A program made the translations under genes and the position numbers. Shown in pieces: positions 35,307 through 45,057 of a stretch of DNA of 64,000 nt; positions within the stretch are counted from its first letter, which is position 1, and each line of letters opens with the position of its first letter. The stretch spans positions 3,073,447-3,137,446 of the forward strand of contig NZ_NTGB01000001.1 of assembly GCF_003072505.1 (NCBI RefSeq), in the 5' to 3' direction. The DNA comes from Polynucleobacter rarus. GTDB taxonomy: Bacteria; Pseudomonadota; Gammaproteobacteria; Burkholderiales; Burkholderiaceae. Below the pieces are notes generated by a model, which ran no database searches, was not told the origin of the DNA, and was given only the letters and a program-made list of their open reading frames with translations.

Positions 35307-36500
35307 ATGACGATGCATCAATCAATAGTTAATAAAAATGGTATGAAATTTTGTATGACCATGCTTGCGTTGAGTTTATTAGTCAGTTGTGGCAAGAAAG
35401 ATGATTCAAAAAGTGTCGCAGGTGGTTCAGATGCTGTTATTGTCAAAATTGGTAATGGAGCGCCTTTAACAGGCGGTGATTCCTACCTTGGTAAAGATAA
35501 TGAAAATGGTGCAAGGCTTGCGGTAGAAGAAATTAATCAAAAGGGTTTAACCATTAATGGTAAAAAAGTTACGTTGGAACTTTTAGGTGAGGATGATGCT
35601 GGGGATCCAAAACAAGGTACTCAGATAGCACAAAAATTAGTTGATAGCAAAGTCGTTGCGGTAGTTGGTCATTTAAACTCAGGCGTATCCATCCCTGCCT
35701 CAAAGATTTATAACGAAGCCGGTATTGCTCAGATTACTCCTTCCTCAACAAATCCGGAGTTAACGAACCAAAACTTCAACAATGTATTTCGTTTAGTTGG
35801 TACCGATGCGCAACAGGGGCCAACTTTAGCTTTGTACGTTATTGAAAAATTAAATGGTAAGAAAATTGCGCTTGTCGATGATTCTACTCAGTACGGTAAA
35901 GGCTTAATTGACGAATTTGAGAAGGCTGCAAAAGCAAAAGATGCCCATATTGTTTTACATGAGGCAACTAATAATAAAGCTACTGATTTTAAGGCAATCC
36001 TAACAAATATTAAAGCCAAAAATCCTGATGTGATTGTTTTTGGTGGCATGGCTGCAACTGGAGGATTGTTCGCGAAACAAGCTAAAGAACTTGGCATTAA
36101 GGCGAAAATTGTAGGTGGTGATGGTATCTGTAGTCCAACCTTATACGATCTTGCTGGAGAAGCAGTAAGCAATGTGATTTGTTCAACCGTTGGTGTGCCA
36201 AAAGAAAGCCTCAAAGATGGCGGCGAATTTCTTAAAAAGTACAAAGAGCGTTTTGGGGTAGAAGTGCAAATTTACTCACCGATGGCCTATGATGCAGTGA
36301 TGATCATTGTAGAAGCAATGAAAAAAGCCAATTCAACTATGGCCGCTGACATTCTAAAAGAGTTACCTAATACCAACTATGAAGGTATCTCTGGTCAAGT
36401 TTCCTTTGACTCTAAGGGTGATTTAAAAAATAGCGCGATTACTTTAAATGAGTACAAAAATAATAAAATTTCTACTTTAGAAGTGATGCGCATGCAGTAA
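35307..36500 (+). CDS. livK: ABC importer substrate-binding lipoprotein (branched-chain amino acid type)
   Basis: 397 residues from ATG 35307, chosen for AGGAG 7 bases upstream; a TTG at 35280 is less likely. Lipobox L-V-S-C with Cys28, so it is anchored by lipidation rather than free in the periplasm, unlike E. coli LivK. Type I periplasmic-binding fold: G-A-P-L-T-G-G-D-S-Y-L-G-K, V-V-G-H-L-N-S-G-V-S-I-P, and A-Y-D-A-V near the end. Ligand (Leu/Ile/Val or another amide or aromatic compound) not determined. A terminator stands between it and livH. Confidence 0.93.
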   Translation: MTMHQSIVNKNGMKFCMTMLALSLLVSCGKKDDSKSVAGGSDAVIVKIGNGAPLTGGDSYLGKDNENGARLAVEEINQKGLTINGKKVTLELLGEDDAGDPKQGTQIAQKLVDSKVVAVVGHLNSGVSIPASKIYNEAGIAQITPSSTNPELTNQNFNNVFRLVGTDAQQGPTLALYVIEKLNGKKIALVDDSTQYGKGLIDEFEKAAKAKDAHIVLHEATNNKATDFKAILTNIKAKNPDVIVFGGMAATGGLFAKQAKELGIKAKIVGGDGICSPTLYDLAGEAVSNVICSTVGVPKESLKDGGEFLKKYKERFGVEVQIYSPMAYDAVMIIVEAMKKANSTMAADILKELPNTNYEGISGQVSFDSKGDLKNSAITLNEYKNNKISTLEVMRMQ

Positions 36501-36508
36501 TCAAAGGA

Positions 36509-36536
36509 ACGACAGATAATTCATCTGTCGTTTTTT
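36509..36536 (+). terminator. intrinsic terminator abutting the livH start codon
   Basis: ACGACAGAT (36509-36517), AATTC loop, ATCTGTCGT (36523-36531), then a run of T to 36536. livH ATG is at 36537. Stem, loop and T run are textbook, and they fill the place of the livH ribosome site. Confidence 0.85.
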
Positions 36537-37472
36537 ATGGATACCTTTTTACAACAAATTATTAACGGTCTCGTCTTAGGGAGTATCTACTCCCTCATTG
36601 CACTTGGCTACACGATGGTTTATGGGGTACTAGGCATCATTAACTTCGCTCATGGAGAAGTATTGATGTTTGGTGCTTTCATCGCTTTAACTGTCATTAA
36701 AGTCTTGCAAGTACATTTCCCTGAAATGCCGGGCTATTTTATTTTGCTGATCGCACTCGTAATCGCTAGCGCCAGTTGTGCACGTATGAGCCGTTACATT
36801 GAGATCATTGCGTACCGCCCTTTAAGATACGCTCCTCGATTGGCACCGTTAATCTCCGCTATCGGCATGTCTATTTTGTTACAAACAATCGCTATGATTA
36901 TTTGGGGCAGAACACCCCTCAATTTCCCAGAATTGATACCTGCCAAATCCATCGCCCTCAATGATGGCGGGGTGAGTATTAACATACGAGAAATCATTAT
37001 TATTTTTACTTCGCTCGTGACCATGCTCGGCTTATTGATTTTAGTTAAACGAACACGCTTTGGTCGAGCTATTAGAGCCACCTCAGAGAATCCAGATGTA
37101 GCTGGGATTATGGGAGTCAATGTTAATCGTGTGATTTCTTATACTTTTATGTTAGGGGGCGCCTTGGCGGCCTTAGCTGGAGTAATGATTGCGAGTAACT
37201 ATGGTTCAGTCAATTTTTACATGGGTTTTATACCTGGACTTAAAGCATTTACGGCTGCTGTTTTGGGTGGAATTGGCAATATCCCTGGCGCGATGTTAGG
37301 CGGCTTACTTTTGGGCTTAATTGAGTCTTTAGGAGCTGGTTATATAGGGGAATTATCAGGGGGTGTTTTTGGCTCCAATTATCAAGATATCTTCGCCTTT
37401 ATTGTGCTGATTTGCGTTCTCATCTTTAGGCCATCTGGACTATTAGGTGAAAAGTCTGGGGACAGAGCGTAA
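36537..37472 (+). CDS. livH: branched-chain amino acid type ABC importer permease LivH
   Basis: Inner-membrane permease, 311 residues, about eight helices. The start M-D-T-F-L-Q-Q-I-I-N-G-L-V-L-G-S-I-Y-S-L-I-A-L-G-Y-T matches the family N-terminus closely, so ATG 36537 is secure even though no Shine-Dalgarno is visible. N-F-A-H-G-E near 36 and G-G-I-G-N-I-P-G-A near 247 are family marks. Its stop abuts the livM ATG. Confidence 0.94.
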   Translation: MDTFLQQIINGLVLGSIYSLIALGYTMVYGVLGIINFAHGEVLMFGAFIALTVIKVLQVHFPEMPGYFILLIALVIASASCARMSRYIEIIAYRPLRYAPRLAPLISAIGMSILLQTIAMIIWGRTPLNFPELIPAKSIALNDGGVSINIREIIIIFTSLVTMLGLLILVKRTRFGRAIRATSENPDVAGIMGVNVNRVISYTFMLGGALAALAGVMIASNYGSVNFYMGFIPGLKAFTAAVLGGIGNIPGAMLGGLLLGLIESLGAGYIGELSGGVFGSNYQDIFAFIVLICVLIFRPSGLLGEKSGDRA

Positions 37473-38543
37473 ATGAACAATCAAAGAGTGCGTTTCGCAT
37501 TACTTCTTGCTTGTTTTATTGCCGCACTCTGTATGCCTTGGCTCGTCGCTTTATTGGGTGGTAATTATTGGGTAAGGGTCTTAGATTTTGCCCTTTTGTA
37601 TTGTTTTTTAGCCTTGGGTTTAAATATTGTGGTGGGTTTTGCTGGCCTACTTGATCTTGGGTATATTGCCTTCTATGCAGTCGGTGCCTATGCAGCCGGT
37701 TTATTAGCATCGCCGCATTTGACGAATGCTTTTATAGAAATAAAACAAGCGATACCGAGTGGTTTACATCTAAGCTATTTTTTTATTATCCCAATCGCCG
37801 GTCTCGTTGCGGCAATCTTTGGTGCTCTTCTAGGTGCTCCTACATTAAAGCTGCGCGGTGATTACTTAGCGATTGTTACGCTTGGCTTCGGCGAAATTAT
37901 TCGTATATTCTTGAACAATTTAGACCGCCCATTAAATTTAACCAATGGTGCAAATGGTATTAATGGCATTGATCCTGTTCAGGTAGCTAATCTTAGTTTT
38001 GGTAAAACTTTACATCTTGGGGAGCTGTCGGTACCCTCAGTCATCCTCAATTATTACTTGTTCTTATTTTTGGTCATGATTGTGATTTTAATGTGCACCA
38101 GAATTCAGGACTCAAGGATTGGGCGAGCCTGGGTTGCGATTCGGGAAGATGAGATTGCTGCTAAGGCAATGGGCTTAAATACCCGAAATTTAAAGCTACT
38201 AGCTTTTGCTATCGGTGCTTCTTTTGGTGGTGTATCTGGCGCCTTATTCGCTTCTTTTCAGGGGTTTATTTCCCCTGAGTCCTTCTCCCTTTCTGAGTCA
38301 ATTGTTATTTTGGCTATGGTGGTTTTAGGCGGTATGGGACATATTCCAGGAGTAATCTTAGGTAGTTTTTTATTAGCTGGTTTCCCGGAGCTACTAAGAT
38401 CTTCGATGGACCCATTACAAAAATTGGTATTCGGAAAAATCCTGATTGATGCGGAAATTATTCGACAACTTTTTTACGCCAGTGCTTTAATTTTAGTAAT
38501 CCGTTTTAGACCTAACGGCCTATGGCAGAGGTCGATAAAATGA
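37473..38543 (+). CDS. livM: branched-chain amino acid type ABC importer permease LivM
   Basis: 356 residues, about ten hydrophobic segments. Family marks are L-G-L-N-I-V-V-G-F-A-G-L-L-D-L-G near 48 and the EAA-like R-E-D-E-I-A-A-K-A-M-G-L-N near 228, the contact to the ATPases. Starts directly after livH; its TGA overlaps the livG ATG. Confidence 0.94.
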   Translation: MNNQRVRFALLLACFIAALCMPWLVALLGGNYWVRVLDFALLYCFLALGLNIVVGFAGLLDLGYIAFYAVGAYAAGLLASPHLTNAFIEIKQAIPSGLHLSYFFIIPIAGLVAAIFGALLGAPTLKLRGDYLAIVTLGFGEIIRIFLNNLDRPLNLTNGANGINGIDPVQVANLSFGKTLHLGELSVPSVILNYYLFLFLVMIVILMCTRIQDSRIGRAWVAIREDEIAAKAMGLNTRNLKLLAFAIGASFGGVSGALFASFQGFISPESFSLSESIVILAMVVLGGMGHIPGVILGSFLLAGFPELLRSSMDPLQKLVFGKILIDAEIIRQLFYASALILVIRFRPNGLWQRSIK

Positions 38544-39331
38544 GCGAAGCTATGTCATCAGAGTTACTGAAAATCGCTAATGTAAATAAACGATTTGGCG
38601 GTTTACAAGCCCTAACAAGCGTTGATTTAGTGGTGAAAAAAGGAGAGATTGTTGGATTAATTGGGCCTAATGGGGCAGGTAAGACGACCTGCTTCAATGT
38701 AATCACAGGCTTATATACTGCAGATTCAGGAAATTTCTTCTTTAATGGTCAGACCTATAACCCTATCAATGTGGAGCAAGTCCTGAAGGCTGGTATCGCT
38801 AGAACCTTTCAAAATATTCGACTTTTCAAAGAAATGTCCGCTTTAGAAAATGTCATGGTGGGCAGGCATGTAAGAACCAATACAGGCTTTTTTGGAGCAA
38901 TTCTGAAAACAAATTCAACGATTCAAGAAGAGCACCAGATCAAACAACGGGCTTATGAACTTTTAGATTATGTTGGAATTAGTGAGGAACTCGCTCTGCA
39001 GAAAGCGAAAAATCTATCTTACGGTGATCAAAGGCGACTTGAAATTGCGCGAGCACTCGCAACAGATCCGCTCTTGCTTGCCCTAGATGAACCTGCGGCC
39101 GGAATGAATCAAACTGAAAAAAATAGTTTAAATAATTTATTAAAAAAAATTCAACAGGATGGAACTAGTATTTTGATGATTGAACATGATGTGCGTCTTG
39201 TGATGGGGTTATGCGATCAAATTTGTGTTTTAGATTATGGACAAGTGATTGCATCTGGATTACCAGATCAAGTTCGACAAAATCCAGCGGTCATTAAAGC
39301 TTATTTAGGTTATCAGAAGGAAAAAGCTTAG
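38540..39331 (+). CDS. livG: ABC importer ATPase LivG
   Basis: 263 residues from ATG 38540 (ATGA overlap with livM); the open frame extends 6 codons upstream. Walker A G-P-N-G-A-G-K-T-T near 42, signature L-S-Y-G-D-Q, Walker B L-L-L-A-L-D-E-P and the H-loop E-H-D. The A-G-I-A-R-T-F-Q-N-I-R-L-F segment is typical of LivG. Confidence 0.95.
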   Translation: MSEAMSSELLKIANVNKRFGGLQALTSVDLVVKKGEIVGLIGPNGAGKTTCFNVITGLYTADSGNFFFNGQTYNPINVEQVLKAGIARTFQNIRLFKEMSALENVMVGRHVRTNTGFFGAILKTNSTIQEEHQIKQRAYELLDYVGISEELALQKAKNLSYGDQRRLEIARALATDPLLLALDEPAAGMNQTEKNSLNNLLKKIQQDGTSILMIEHDVRLVMGLCDQICVLDYGQVIASGLPDQVRQNPAVIKAYLGYQKEKA

Positions 39332-39338
39332 GTAGCTT

Positions 39339-40037
39339 ATGCTTAAAGTAAAACAATTAAAAATTTCCTACGGTGGAATTCTTGCAGTCAAAGGGATTGA
39401 TCTTGAAGTGCATTCAGGAGAGTTGGTTAGTTTAATTGGTTCGAATGGGGCTGGTAAGACATCTACTCTGAAAGCAATTGCTGGCATGATTACACACCAA
39501 AGCGGTGAGGTGATGTTTGATGAAGTACTGAGTTCAGGTAAATCCTATGAGTTATTGGCACGAGGAATGGCGCTAGTGCCTGAGGGCCGAGGTATTTTTA
39601 CTCGTATGACTGTTTTAGAAAACCTGCAAATGGGTGCTTATTTACGCAAAGATTCTATGATTGAATCTGATTTAGAAAAAATGTATGTATTTTTCCCAAG
39701 AATTAAAGAGCGCTTAAGTCAATTGGCTGGGACATTATCGGGTGGTGAACAGCAAATGGTTGCCATGGCAAGAGCATTAATGACAAGACCAAAATTATTA
39801 CTATTGGACGAACCCTCAATGGGACTTTCACCCATCTTAGTAGACACCATCTTCGAAGTTATCGAAAAAATAGCTAAGGATGGGATGACAATCCTCCTTG
39901 TAGAGCAAAATGCCCAACGAGCTTTGGAAATCTCTGACCGAGCTTACGTTTTAGCAAGTGGTCAAGTTTCCATGACAGGTAGGGCCGAGGATCTCATGAA
40001 AGATCCTCGAGTCAGCGCAGCTTACTTAGGAGCTTGA
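39339..40037 (+). CDS. livF: ABC importer ATPase LivF
   Basis: 232 residues. Walker A G-S-N-G-A-G-K-T near 36, signature L-S-G-G-E-Q-Q-M, Walker [14 protein letters not shown], and the V-E-Q-N H-loop variant (Q-N) typical of LivF. Last gene of the cluster. Its end overlaps the end of convergent argD by 16 bases, so the transcripts must overlap. Confidence 0.95.
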   Translation: MLKVKQLKISYGGILAVKGIDLEVHSGELVSLIGSNGAGKTSTLKAIAGMITHQSGEVMFDEVLSSGKSYELLARGMALVPEGRGIFTRMTVLENLQMGAYLRKDSMIESDLEKMYVFFPRIKERLSQLAGTLSGGEQQMVAMARALMTRPKLLLLDEPSMGLSPILVDTIFEVIEKIAKDGMTILLVEQNAQRALEISDRAYVLASGQVSMTGRAEDLMKDPRVSAAYLGA

Positions 40038-41200
40038 GCAATTAAAGTGCGTAGTGTCTCAATCATGAGGTCAATCTCTAGAGTGCTTACGTTCAAGGCA
40101 GGCATAAAGCGTAGTAAATTAGGTCTTGGGGAATTGATGAGCAAGCCTTGAGGTGTCATGTTACGGGCGGCATCAACAATACTTGGTCCAATATCTCGAT
40201 TCATAATGAGTGCTCTTAATAAGCCTTCACCGCGCTCTCCATCGAAGCCAAACTCAGCAGACAGTTGTAATAATTTACTCTTGAGATACTCACCTTTTGC
40301 CATCACATCAGTTAAAAAGCCTGGAGCAGTCAGTTGTGTGATGACACTGATGCCAACAGCGCACATTAACGGATTGCCGTTATAAGTACCGCCTTGATCG
40401 CCTGGTTCAAAACTAGCGACTGCATCGGTACATAAAAGGGCAGAGAGAGGTACACCACCACCGATTCCCTTACCAAGTGTCATGATGTCAGGCTCAACAT
40501 CAAATAATTGATGTGCAAACAATTTACCAGTTCGGCCGCATCCACTTTGGACTTCATCAACAATCAACAAGATATTATGTTTTTTGGTTAAGGCTCTTAA
40601 ATCTTGCATAAAACCTATTTCAGCAGGAATTACGCCACCTTCCCCTTGCACCGGCTCTAACATGACAGCAACCGTATTTTCGTTAATCAGGGCTTCAACA
40701 CTAGCGATATCATTTAAGTGGGCTTTGGGAAAGCCGGGGACTTGAGGAGCGAACATCGTATCCCAACCCGGTTTACCGGATGCGCTCATTGTGGCAATGG
40801 TACGGCCATGAAAACTATGATCAAAGGTAATAATTTCAAATGCTTTATTTTTATGTAATTTACCCCATTTTCTAGCTAACTTAATGGCACCTTCATTGGC
40901 TTCAGCACCGCTATTAGCAAAAAACACTTTATCGAAACAACTATTGGCTGTAAGCAAATCAGCTAACTCAATCATCGGTTCGTTATAGAAAGCTGGGCTT
41001 GGGTTCATTACTTTACGCGCTTGCTTATCAAGAGCCGCAATCATGCCGGGATTGCTATGACCAAGACAATTAACTGCCCAGCCTTGCATAAAATCCAAAT
41101 AGCGCTTGCCTTCATTGTCAGTGAGCCAAGAGCCTTCGCCAGATACCATCGTGATATCTGGTCGGTTTGTTATATACATTATTGAGTGTGCATCAATCAT
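40022..41200 (-). CDS. argD: acetylornithine aminotransferase (class III, PLP)
   Basis: 392 residues, class III aminotransferase of the ArgD/AstC type that converts N-acetylglutamate semialdehyde to acetylornithine. [12 protein letters not shown] near 94, the PLP-binding [11 protein letters not shown], and the Schiff-base Lys in T-L-G-K-G-I-G-G-G near 244. Third arginine gene of the window besides argF and argG. It may also serve as succinyldiaminopimelate aminotransferase. Short clear start choice between ATG 41200 and ATG 41179. Confidence 0.88.
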   Translation of the reverse strand: MIDAHSIMYITNRPDITMVSGEGSWLTDNEGKRYLDFMQGWAVNCLGHSNPGMIAALDKQARKVMNPSPAFYNEPMIELADLLTANSCFDKVFFANSGAEANEGAIKLARKWGKLHKNKAFEIITFDHSFHGRTIATMSASGKPGWDTMFAPQVPGFPKAHLNDIASVEALINENTVAVMLEPVQGEGGVIPAEIGFMQDLRALTKKHNILLIVDEVQSGCGRTGKLFAHQLFDVEPDIMTLGKGIGGGVPLSALLCTDAVASFEPGDQGGTYNGNPLMCAVGISVITQLTAPGFLTDVMAKGEYLKSKLLQLSAEFGFDGERGEGLLRALIMNRDIGPSIVDAARNMTPQGLLINSPRPNLLRFMPALNVSTLEIDLMIETLRTLIAQAPK

Positions 41201-41263
41201 GGCGAGTCCAAGTAGAAATTAATGTTAATTAAATAAGTTTATTAAAAAAAATTACAATTTTAA

Positions 41264-42319
41264 TTATTGTTTTGCTAAATCAGCCTCAGAAGTAAACGAG
41301 TCAGCATAAAACTCATCTTCTGGGAGATTACATTTCGCAACAAAATCTCGTGACGCACTGTTAATCACGATGGGTGCGCCACAAGCATAGACTTGATAGC
41401 CACTCATATCCGGAATGTCTTGCATTGCCGCAGCATGAACAAAACCAGTTCTACCCGTCCAATGATCTTCGGGAAGTGCATCAGAAACTACGGGAATAAA
41501 TTGTAAATTAGGCAGTTCCTTAGTCCAGGAAACGCATTTTTCTAAATAATAAATATCTGAAGGTCTTCTACCCCCCCAATATAAATGCATTGTGCGTTTT
41601 ATCTTGTTAGCTTTGATATGTTCGATAATGGATTGTATAGGGGCAAAACCCGTCCCAGAGGCGATAAAAATGATTGGTTTATCACTTTCCTCACGCAAGA
41701 AAAAGCTACCCATGGGGCCCTCAAATCGCAATATATCCTTTTCTTTTAAGAATAGATCTGGATTAACGCCAAAAACGTGGTCCGTAAACAGCCCTCCAGG
41801 CATATGTCTGATATGTAACTCTAAAGGTCCTTCTTCATGAGGCGCCGTAGCGATAGAGTAGGCACGTCGTTTTCCATCTTTCAATAAGAACTCAACATAT
41901 TGACCGGCAATAAAACGAAACTTTTCGGTAGAGGGTAACTGGAGTTTTAATGAAACCACATCGGAGGTTAGTTTTTGAATACTAGCAACTCGGCAAGGCA
42001 CTTTTTTAATCGGATAGTCACTTGCTCCATCAATTTCGCGGGCATCCACGATGCAGTTACTTTTGGGTGAAGTACAACAAAGCAGAGCAATATTTCGAGC
42101 TTCCTCTTCTGCTGTTAAGCCATTGCTACTATGGGGACCAATCGCGAATTCACCTTCAATTACTTTTGCTTTACATGAACCACAAGCGCCATTTTTACAG
42201 CCGTAAGCAAGAATAATGCCTTGTTTTAAGGCAGCGTCTAAAATTGACTCATCTTCAGCCACTAAAAATGATTTGCCACTTTTTTGTAAAGTAATTGAAA
42301 ATACTTGCTTATCTTCCAA
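41264..42319 (-). CDS. ferredoxin-NAD(P)H reductase type flavoprotein (2Fe-2S, FAD, NAD)
   Basis: 351 residues with three domains. Plant-type 2Fe-2S ferredoxin (about 1-95) with C41, C46, C49 and C81 or C82; FAD domain with R-A-Y-S-I-A near 152; NAD(P) domain with F-I-A-S-G-T-G-F-A-P near 226. Such proteins are often named CDP-6-deoxy-delta-3,4-glucoseen reductase, but nothing here suggests a deoxysugar pathway. It is more likely an oxygenase or general electron-transfer reductase. Divergent from the epimerase-like gene. Confidence 0.85.
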   Translation of the reverse strand: MEDKQVFSITLQKSGKSFLVAEDESILDAALKQGIILAYGCKNGACGSCKAKVIEGEFAIGPHSSNGLTAEEEARNIALLCCTSPKSNCIVDAREIDGASDYPIKKVPCRVASIQKLTSDVVSLKLQLPSTEKFRFIAGQYVEFLLKDGKRRAYSIATAPHEEGPLELHIRHMPGGLFTDHVFGVNPDLFLKEKDILRFEGPMGSFFLREESDKPIIFIASGTGFAPIQSIIEHIKANKIKRTMHLYWGGRRPSDIYYLEKCVSWTKELPNLQFIPVVSDALPEDHWTGRTGFVHAAAMQDIPDMSGYQVYACGAPIVINSASRDFVAKCNLPEDEFYADSFTSEADLAKQ

Positions 42320-42350
42320 AATAATCCCTTTCGTTAATACAATTCTATAT

Positions 42351-43241
42351 ATGTCAATGCACCAGATGAAACAGCATTTTAATCAACCCAGATTACTCAT
42401 CATAGGTTGTGGCGATGTTGGACAACGGATGTTACCTATTTTAGTCAAATCTCATAAAGTTTATGTTTTAACGAGTCAAACCGAAAAACTACCTTTATTT
42501 CGACAAGCAGGAGCGCATCCTTTATTCGGTAACTTAGATGATCAATCTACTTTGCATAGATTATCGCAAATTGCAGATACGGTCATTCATTTAGCGCCAC
42601 CCAATCCGAATGGGACGACTGATCTGCGCACTAAATCCTTAATTCAAGCGCTTTCCAAGGGGCGCAGGGTAAAGCGTTTTATTTATATTAGTACAACGGG
42701 CGTTTACGGGGATTGTGGTGGTCAACTGATTTCGGAAACTCAAGCAGTTCAACCCCAAAACTTAAGGGCGGTGCGCCGTGTCGACGCAGAAAGACAACTG
42801 CGAGCATGGGCAATTAAACTAGGCGTTAGTGTCGTTATTTTGCGCGTACCAGGCATTTATGCAGGTAATCGATTACCGGTGGATCGCCTGCAAAAGGGCA
42901 CTCCAGCGCTGTTAGAGTCTGAGGATGTGTTCACGAATCATATTCATGCAGATGATTTAGCACGCTTAACTATTCTATCGATGTACCGGGCAAGTTCGCA
43001 AAGGGTGATCAATGCTTGTGATAATAGCGATCTAAAAATGGCTGATTATTTTGATTTGGTGGCCGATAAAATGAACCTACCAAGGCCTCCAAGAGTTGAT
43101 AAAGAAACCTTAAAGACTTTGGTCAGTCCGCAATTACTGAGCTTTATGCAAGAGTCCCGCCGCATCAGCAATGCTCGCTTACAGGAAATAGGCTTTCAGT
43201 TTCTTTATCCAACGGTTCAAGACTTTTTAGAACAACTGTAA
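42351..43241 (+). CDS. NAD(P)-dependent epimerase-like protein (extended SDR, YeeZ-like)
   Basis: 296 residues from ATG 42351; ATG 42357 and 42366 are alternatives without clear ribosome sites. N-terminal Rossmann G-C-G-D-V-G near 20-25, F-I-Y-I-S-T-T-G-V-Y-G near 110 with the Ser/Thr and Tyr-like positions of atypical extended SDRs, but the classical Y-x3-K is not evident. Substrate unknown. It abuts the end of convergent glnS with no gap. Confidence 0.8.
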   Translation: MSMHQMKQHFNQPRLLIIGCGDVGQRMLPILVKSHKVYVLTSQTEKLPLFRQAGAHPLFGNLDDQSTLHRLSQIADTVIHLAPPNPNGTTDLRTKSLIQALSKGRRVKRFIYISTTGVYGDCGGQLISETQAVQPQNLRAVRRVDAERQLRAWAIKLGVSVVILRVPGIYAGNRLPVDRLQKGTPALLESEDVFTNHIHADDLARLTILSMYRASSQRVINACDNSDLKMADYFDLVADKMNLPRPPRVDKETLKTLVSPQLLSFMQESRRISNARLQEIGFQFLYPTVQDFLEQL

Positions 43242-45029
43242 TTACTTTTTCCAGGTATCTTTCAAACCGACTGACAGATTGAATACAGGCGTATTCACTG
43301 AATGGTCGAATTGATCGGCAACAAAATAACCATGTCGCTCAAATTGAAAACTTTGCTCTGGTTTTGCCAGCGCAAGACTAGGGTCAATGTAAGCTTTGAT
43401 GACAGATTTGGAGTGCGGATTTAAAAAGTTTAAAAAATCTTTATCACCTCCCGTTGGATTTGGGTCAGTAAATAAACGGTCGTAAACTCTAACTTCTGCT
43501 TCAATTGCCTCTTCTGCACTAAGCCAATGGATATTACCTTTGACTTTATAAGTGTTAGCCCCTTCAGTACCGCTTTTACTATCTGCAAAATAGTTAGCAT
43601 GAACAGCAGTCACTTGACCATGGTCATCAAGATCAAAGCCAGTGCATTCTATGACGAAACCATAGCGTAGGCGGACTCTGCTTCCAGGCTGACCATTGAT
43701 TGGTGGGTAGAGCCTAAAAAATCCTTTAACGGGTTCTTGCATAAAGTCATCGGATTCAATCCAAAGTTCTTTGCTCAGATGGAACTGCCGTCTACCTAAC
43801 TCTTCAAGATGCGGGTGGATGGGAGCTGAACACAACTCAGGAGCTTGATCGAAATTATCAATAATTAATTTAAGGGGCTTCATGACCGCAACTGATCGGT
43901 GGGCAGATGGATCTAGATCATCCCGTAATGATTGTTCCAGCACGCTCATCTCAATCCAACTATCGGCTTTGGAGACGCCAATTCGGTCGCAAAACAACTG
44001 TAAACTTTTGGCAGTGTAACCACGTCGTCTCAAACCAACAAGAGTCGGCATTCTAGGGTCATTCCAACCCTCTACATGATGATCTTGAACAAGTTGTAAT
44101 AGTTTGCGTTTACTCGTGATGGCATAGGTTAAATTGAGGCGCGCAAACTCATATTGATGCGGTAAAGGAGCAGATAAGACACTTGCATCACAGAGGGCAT
44201 TTAAGATCCAGTCATACAAAGGTCGATTGTTTTCAAACTCTAGAGTACAAATCGAGTGGGAAACACGTTCAATGGCATCAGAAATACAGTGAGTAAAGTC
44301 ATAGAGGGGATAAATACACCATTTGTCACCTGTTCGGTGGTGGTGAGCGTGACGGATTCGGTAAATGACTGGATCTCTCATTACCAAATTGGGATGCTTC
44401 ATGTCGATTTTTAAACGCAGGACATGTTCCCCATCCTGAAATTGCCCATCCTTCATTGCTCTAAATAAGGCAAGGTTTTCATCAATGGAACGATTACGGT
44501 AGGGGCTATTAACTCCTAAATCCACAAAATTACCACGGCTTTTATGGATTTCATCTGCCGACTGACTGTCTATATAAGCTTTATCCTTTTGAATCAACAA
44601 CTCTGCAAATTGATATAACTGATCAAAATAGTCACTTGCATAGTAAAGGCAAGTTTGGTCACCGTAAGTCCAATTGAAGCCTAACCACTGAACTGATTCC
44701 AAGATGGTGTTGACATACTCAGTTTCTTCTTTGGCAGGATTGGTATCATCAAATCGCATATGACAGCGTGCGCCATTGATTGCATGAGCGTAATCTCTCG
44801 CTAAGCCAAAATTGAGGAAGATACTTTTAGCATGCCCTATATGTAAATAGCCATTGGGCTCAGGCGGAAAGCGAGTAATCACCGACGGCAGAAGTTTGCC
44901 ATTGGAATCGACTCGATTTGAATAGGTTTGAGAAAGGCAGTCGTGATCGATTATCTGCCGCAAAAAGTTAGAAACCTCGGTGGTAGCCGAGGTTTCATTG
45001 GTTTTAATTAATTCCTTAGACATAGACAC
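43242..45029 (-). CDS. glnS: glutaminyl-tRNA synthetase
   Basis: Class I synthetase, 595 residues. F-P-P-E-P-N-G-Y-L-H-I-G-H-A-K near 54 with the HIGH motif, D-D-T-N-P, and the KMSKS equivalent T-S-K-R-K near 303, followed by the two anticodon-binding beta-barrels. A direct GlnRS implies tRNA-Gln is charged without the amidotransferase route. Downstream of tctA by 28 bases on the same strand. Confidence 0.97.
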   Translation of the reverse strand: MSMSKELIKTNETSATTEVSNFLRQIIDHDCLSQTYSNRVDSNGKLLPSVITRFPPEPNGYLHIGHAKSIFLNFGLARDYAHAINGARCHMRFDDTNPAKEETEYVNTILESVQWLGFNWTYGDQTCLYYASDYFDQLYQFAELLIQKDKAYIDSQSADEIHKSRGNFVDLGVNSPYRNRSIDENLALFRAMKDGQFQDGEHVLRLKIDMKHPNLVMRDPVIYRIRHAHHHRTGDKWCIYPLYDFTHCISDAIERVSHSICTLEFENNRPLYDWILNALCDASVLSAPLPHQYEFARLNLTYAITSKRKLLQLVQDHHVEGWNDPRMPTLVGLRRRGYTAKSLQLFCDRIGVSKADSWIEMSVLEQSLRDDLDPSAHRSVAVMKPLKLIIDNFDQAPELCSAPIHPHLEELGRRQFHLSKELWIESDDFMQEPVKGFFRLYPPINGQPGSRVRLRYGFVIECTGFDLDDHGQVTAVHANYFADSKSGTEGANTYKVKGNIHWLSAEEAIEAEVRVYDRLFTDPNPTGGDKDFLNFLNPHSKSVIKAYIDPSLALAKPEQSFQFERHGYFVADQFDHSVNTPVFNLSVGLKDTWKK

Positions 45030-45057
45030 ATATTGTAATGTGCCTTGGGAATGAATA

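Noticed and set aside
45027..45042. CACAT/ATGTG inverted repeat between tctA and glnS
   Set aside because: Only 5 bp with a 6-base loop; expected by chance in AT-rich DNA.
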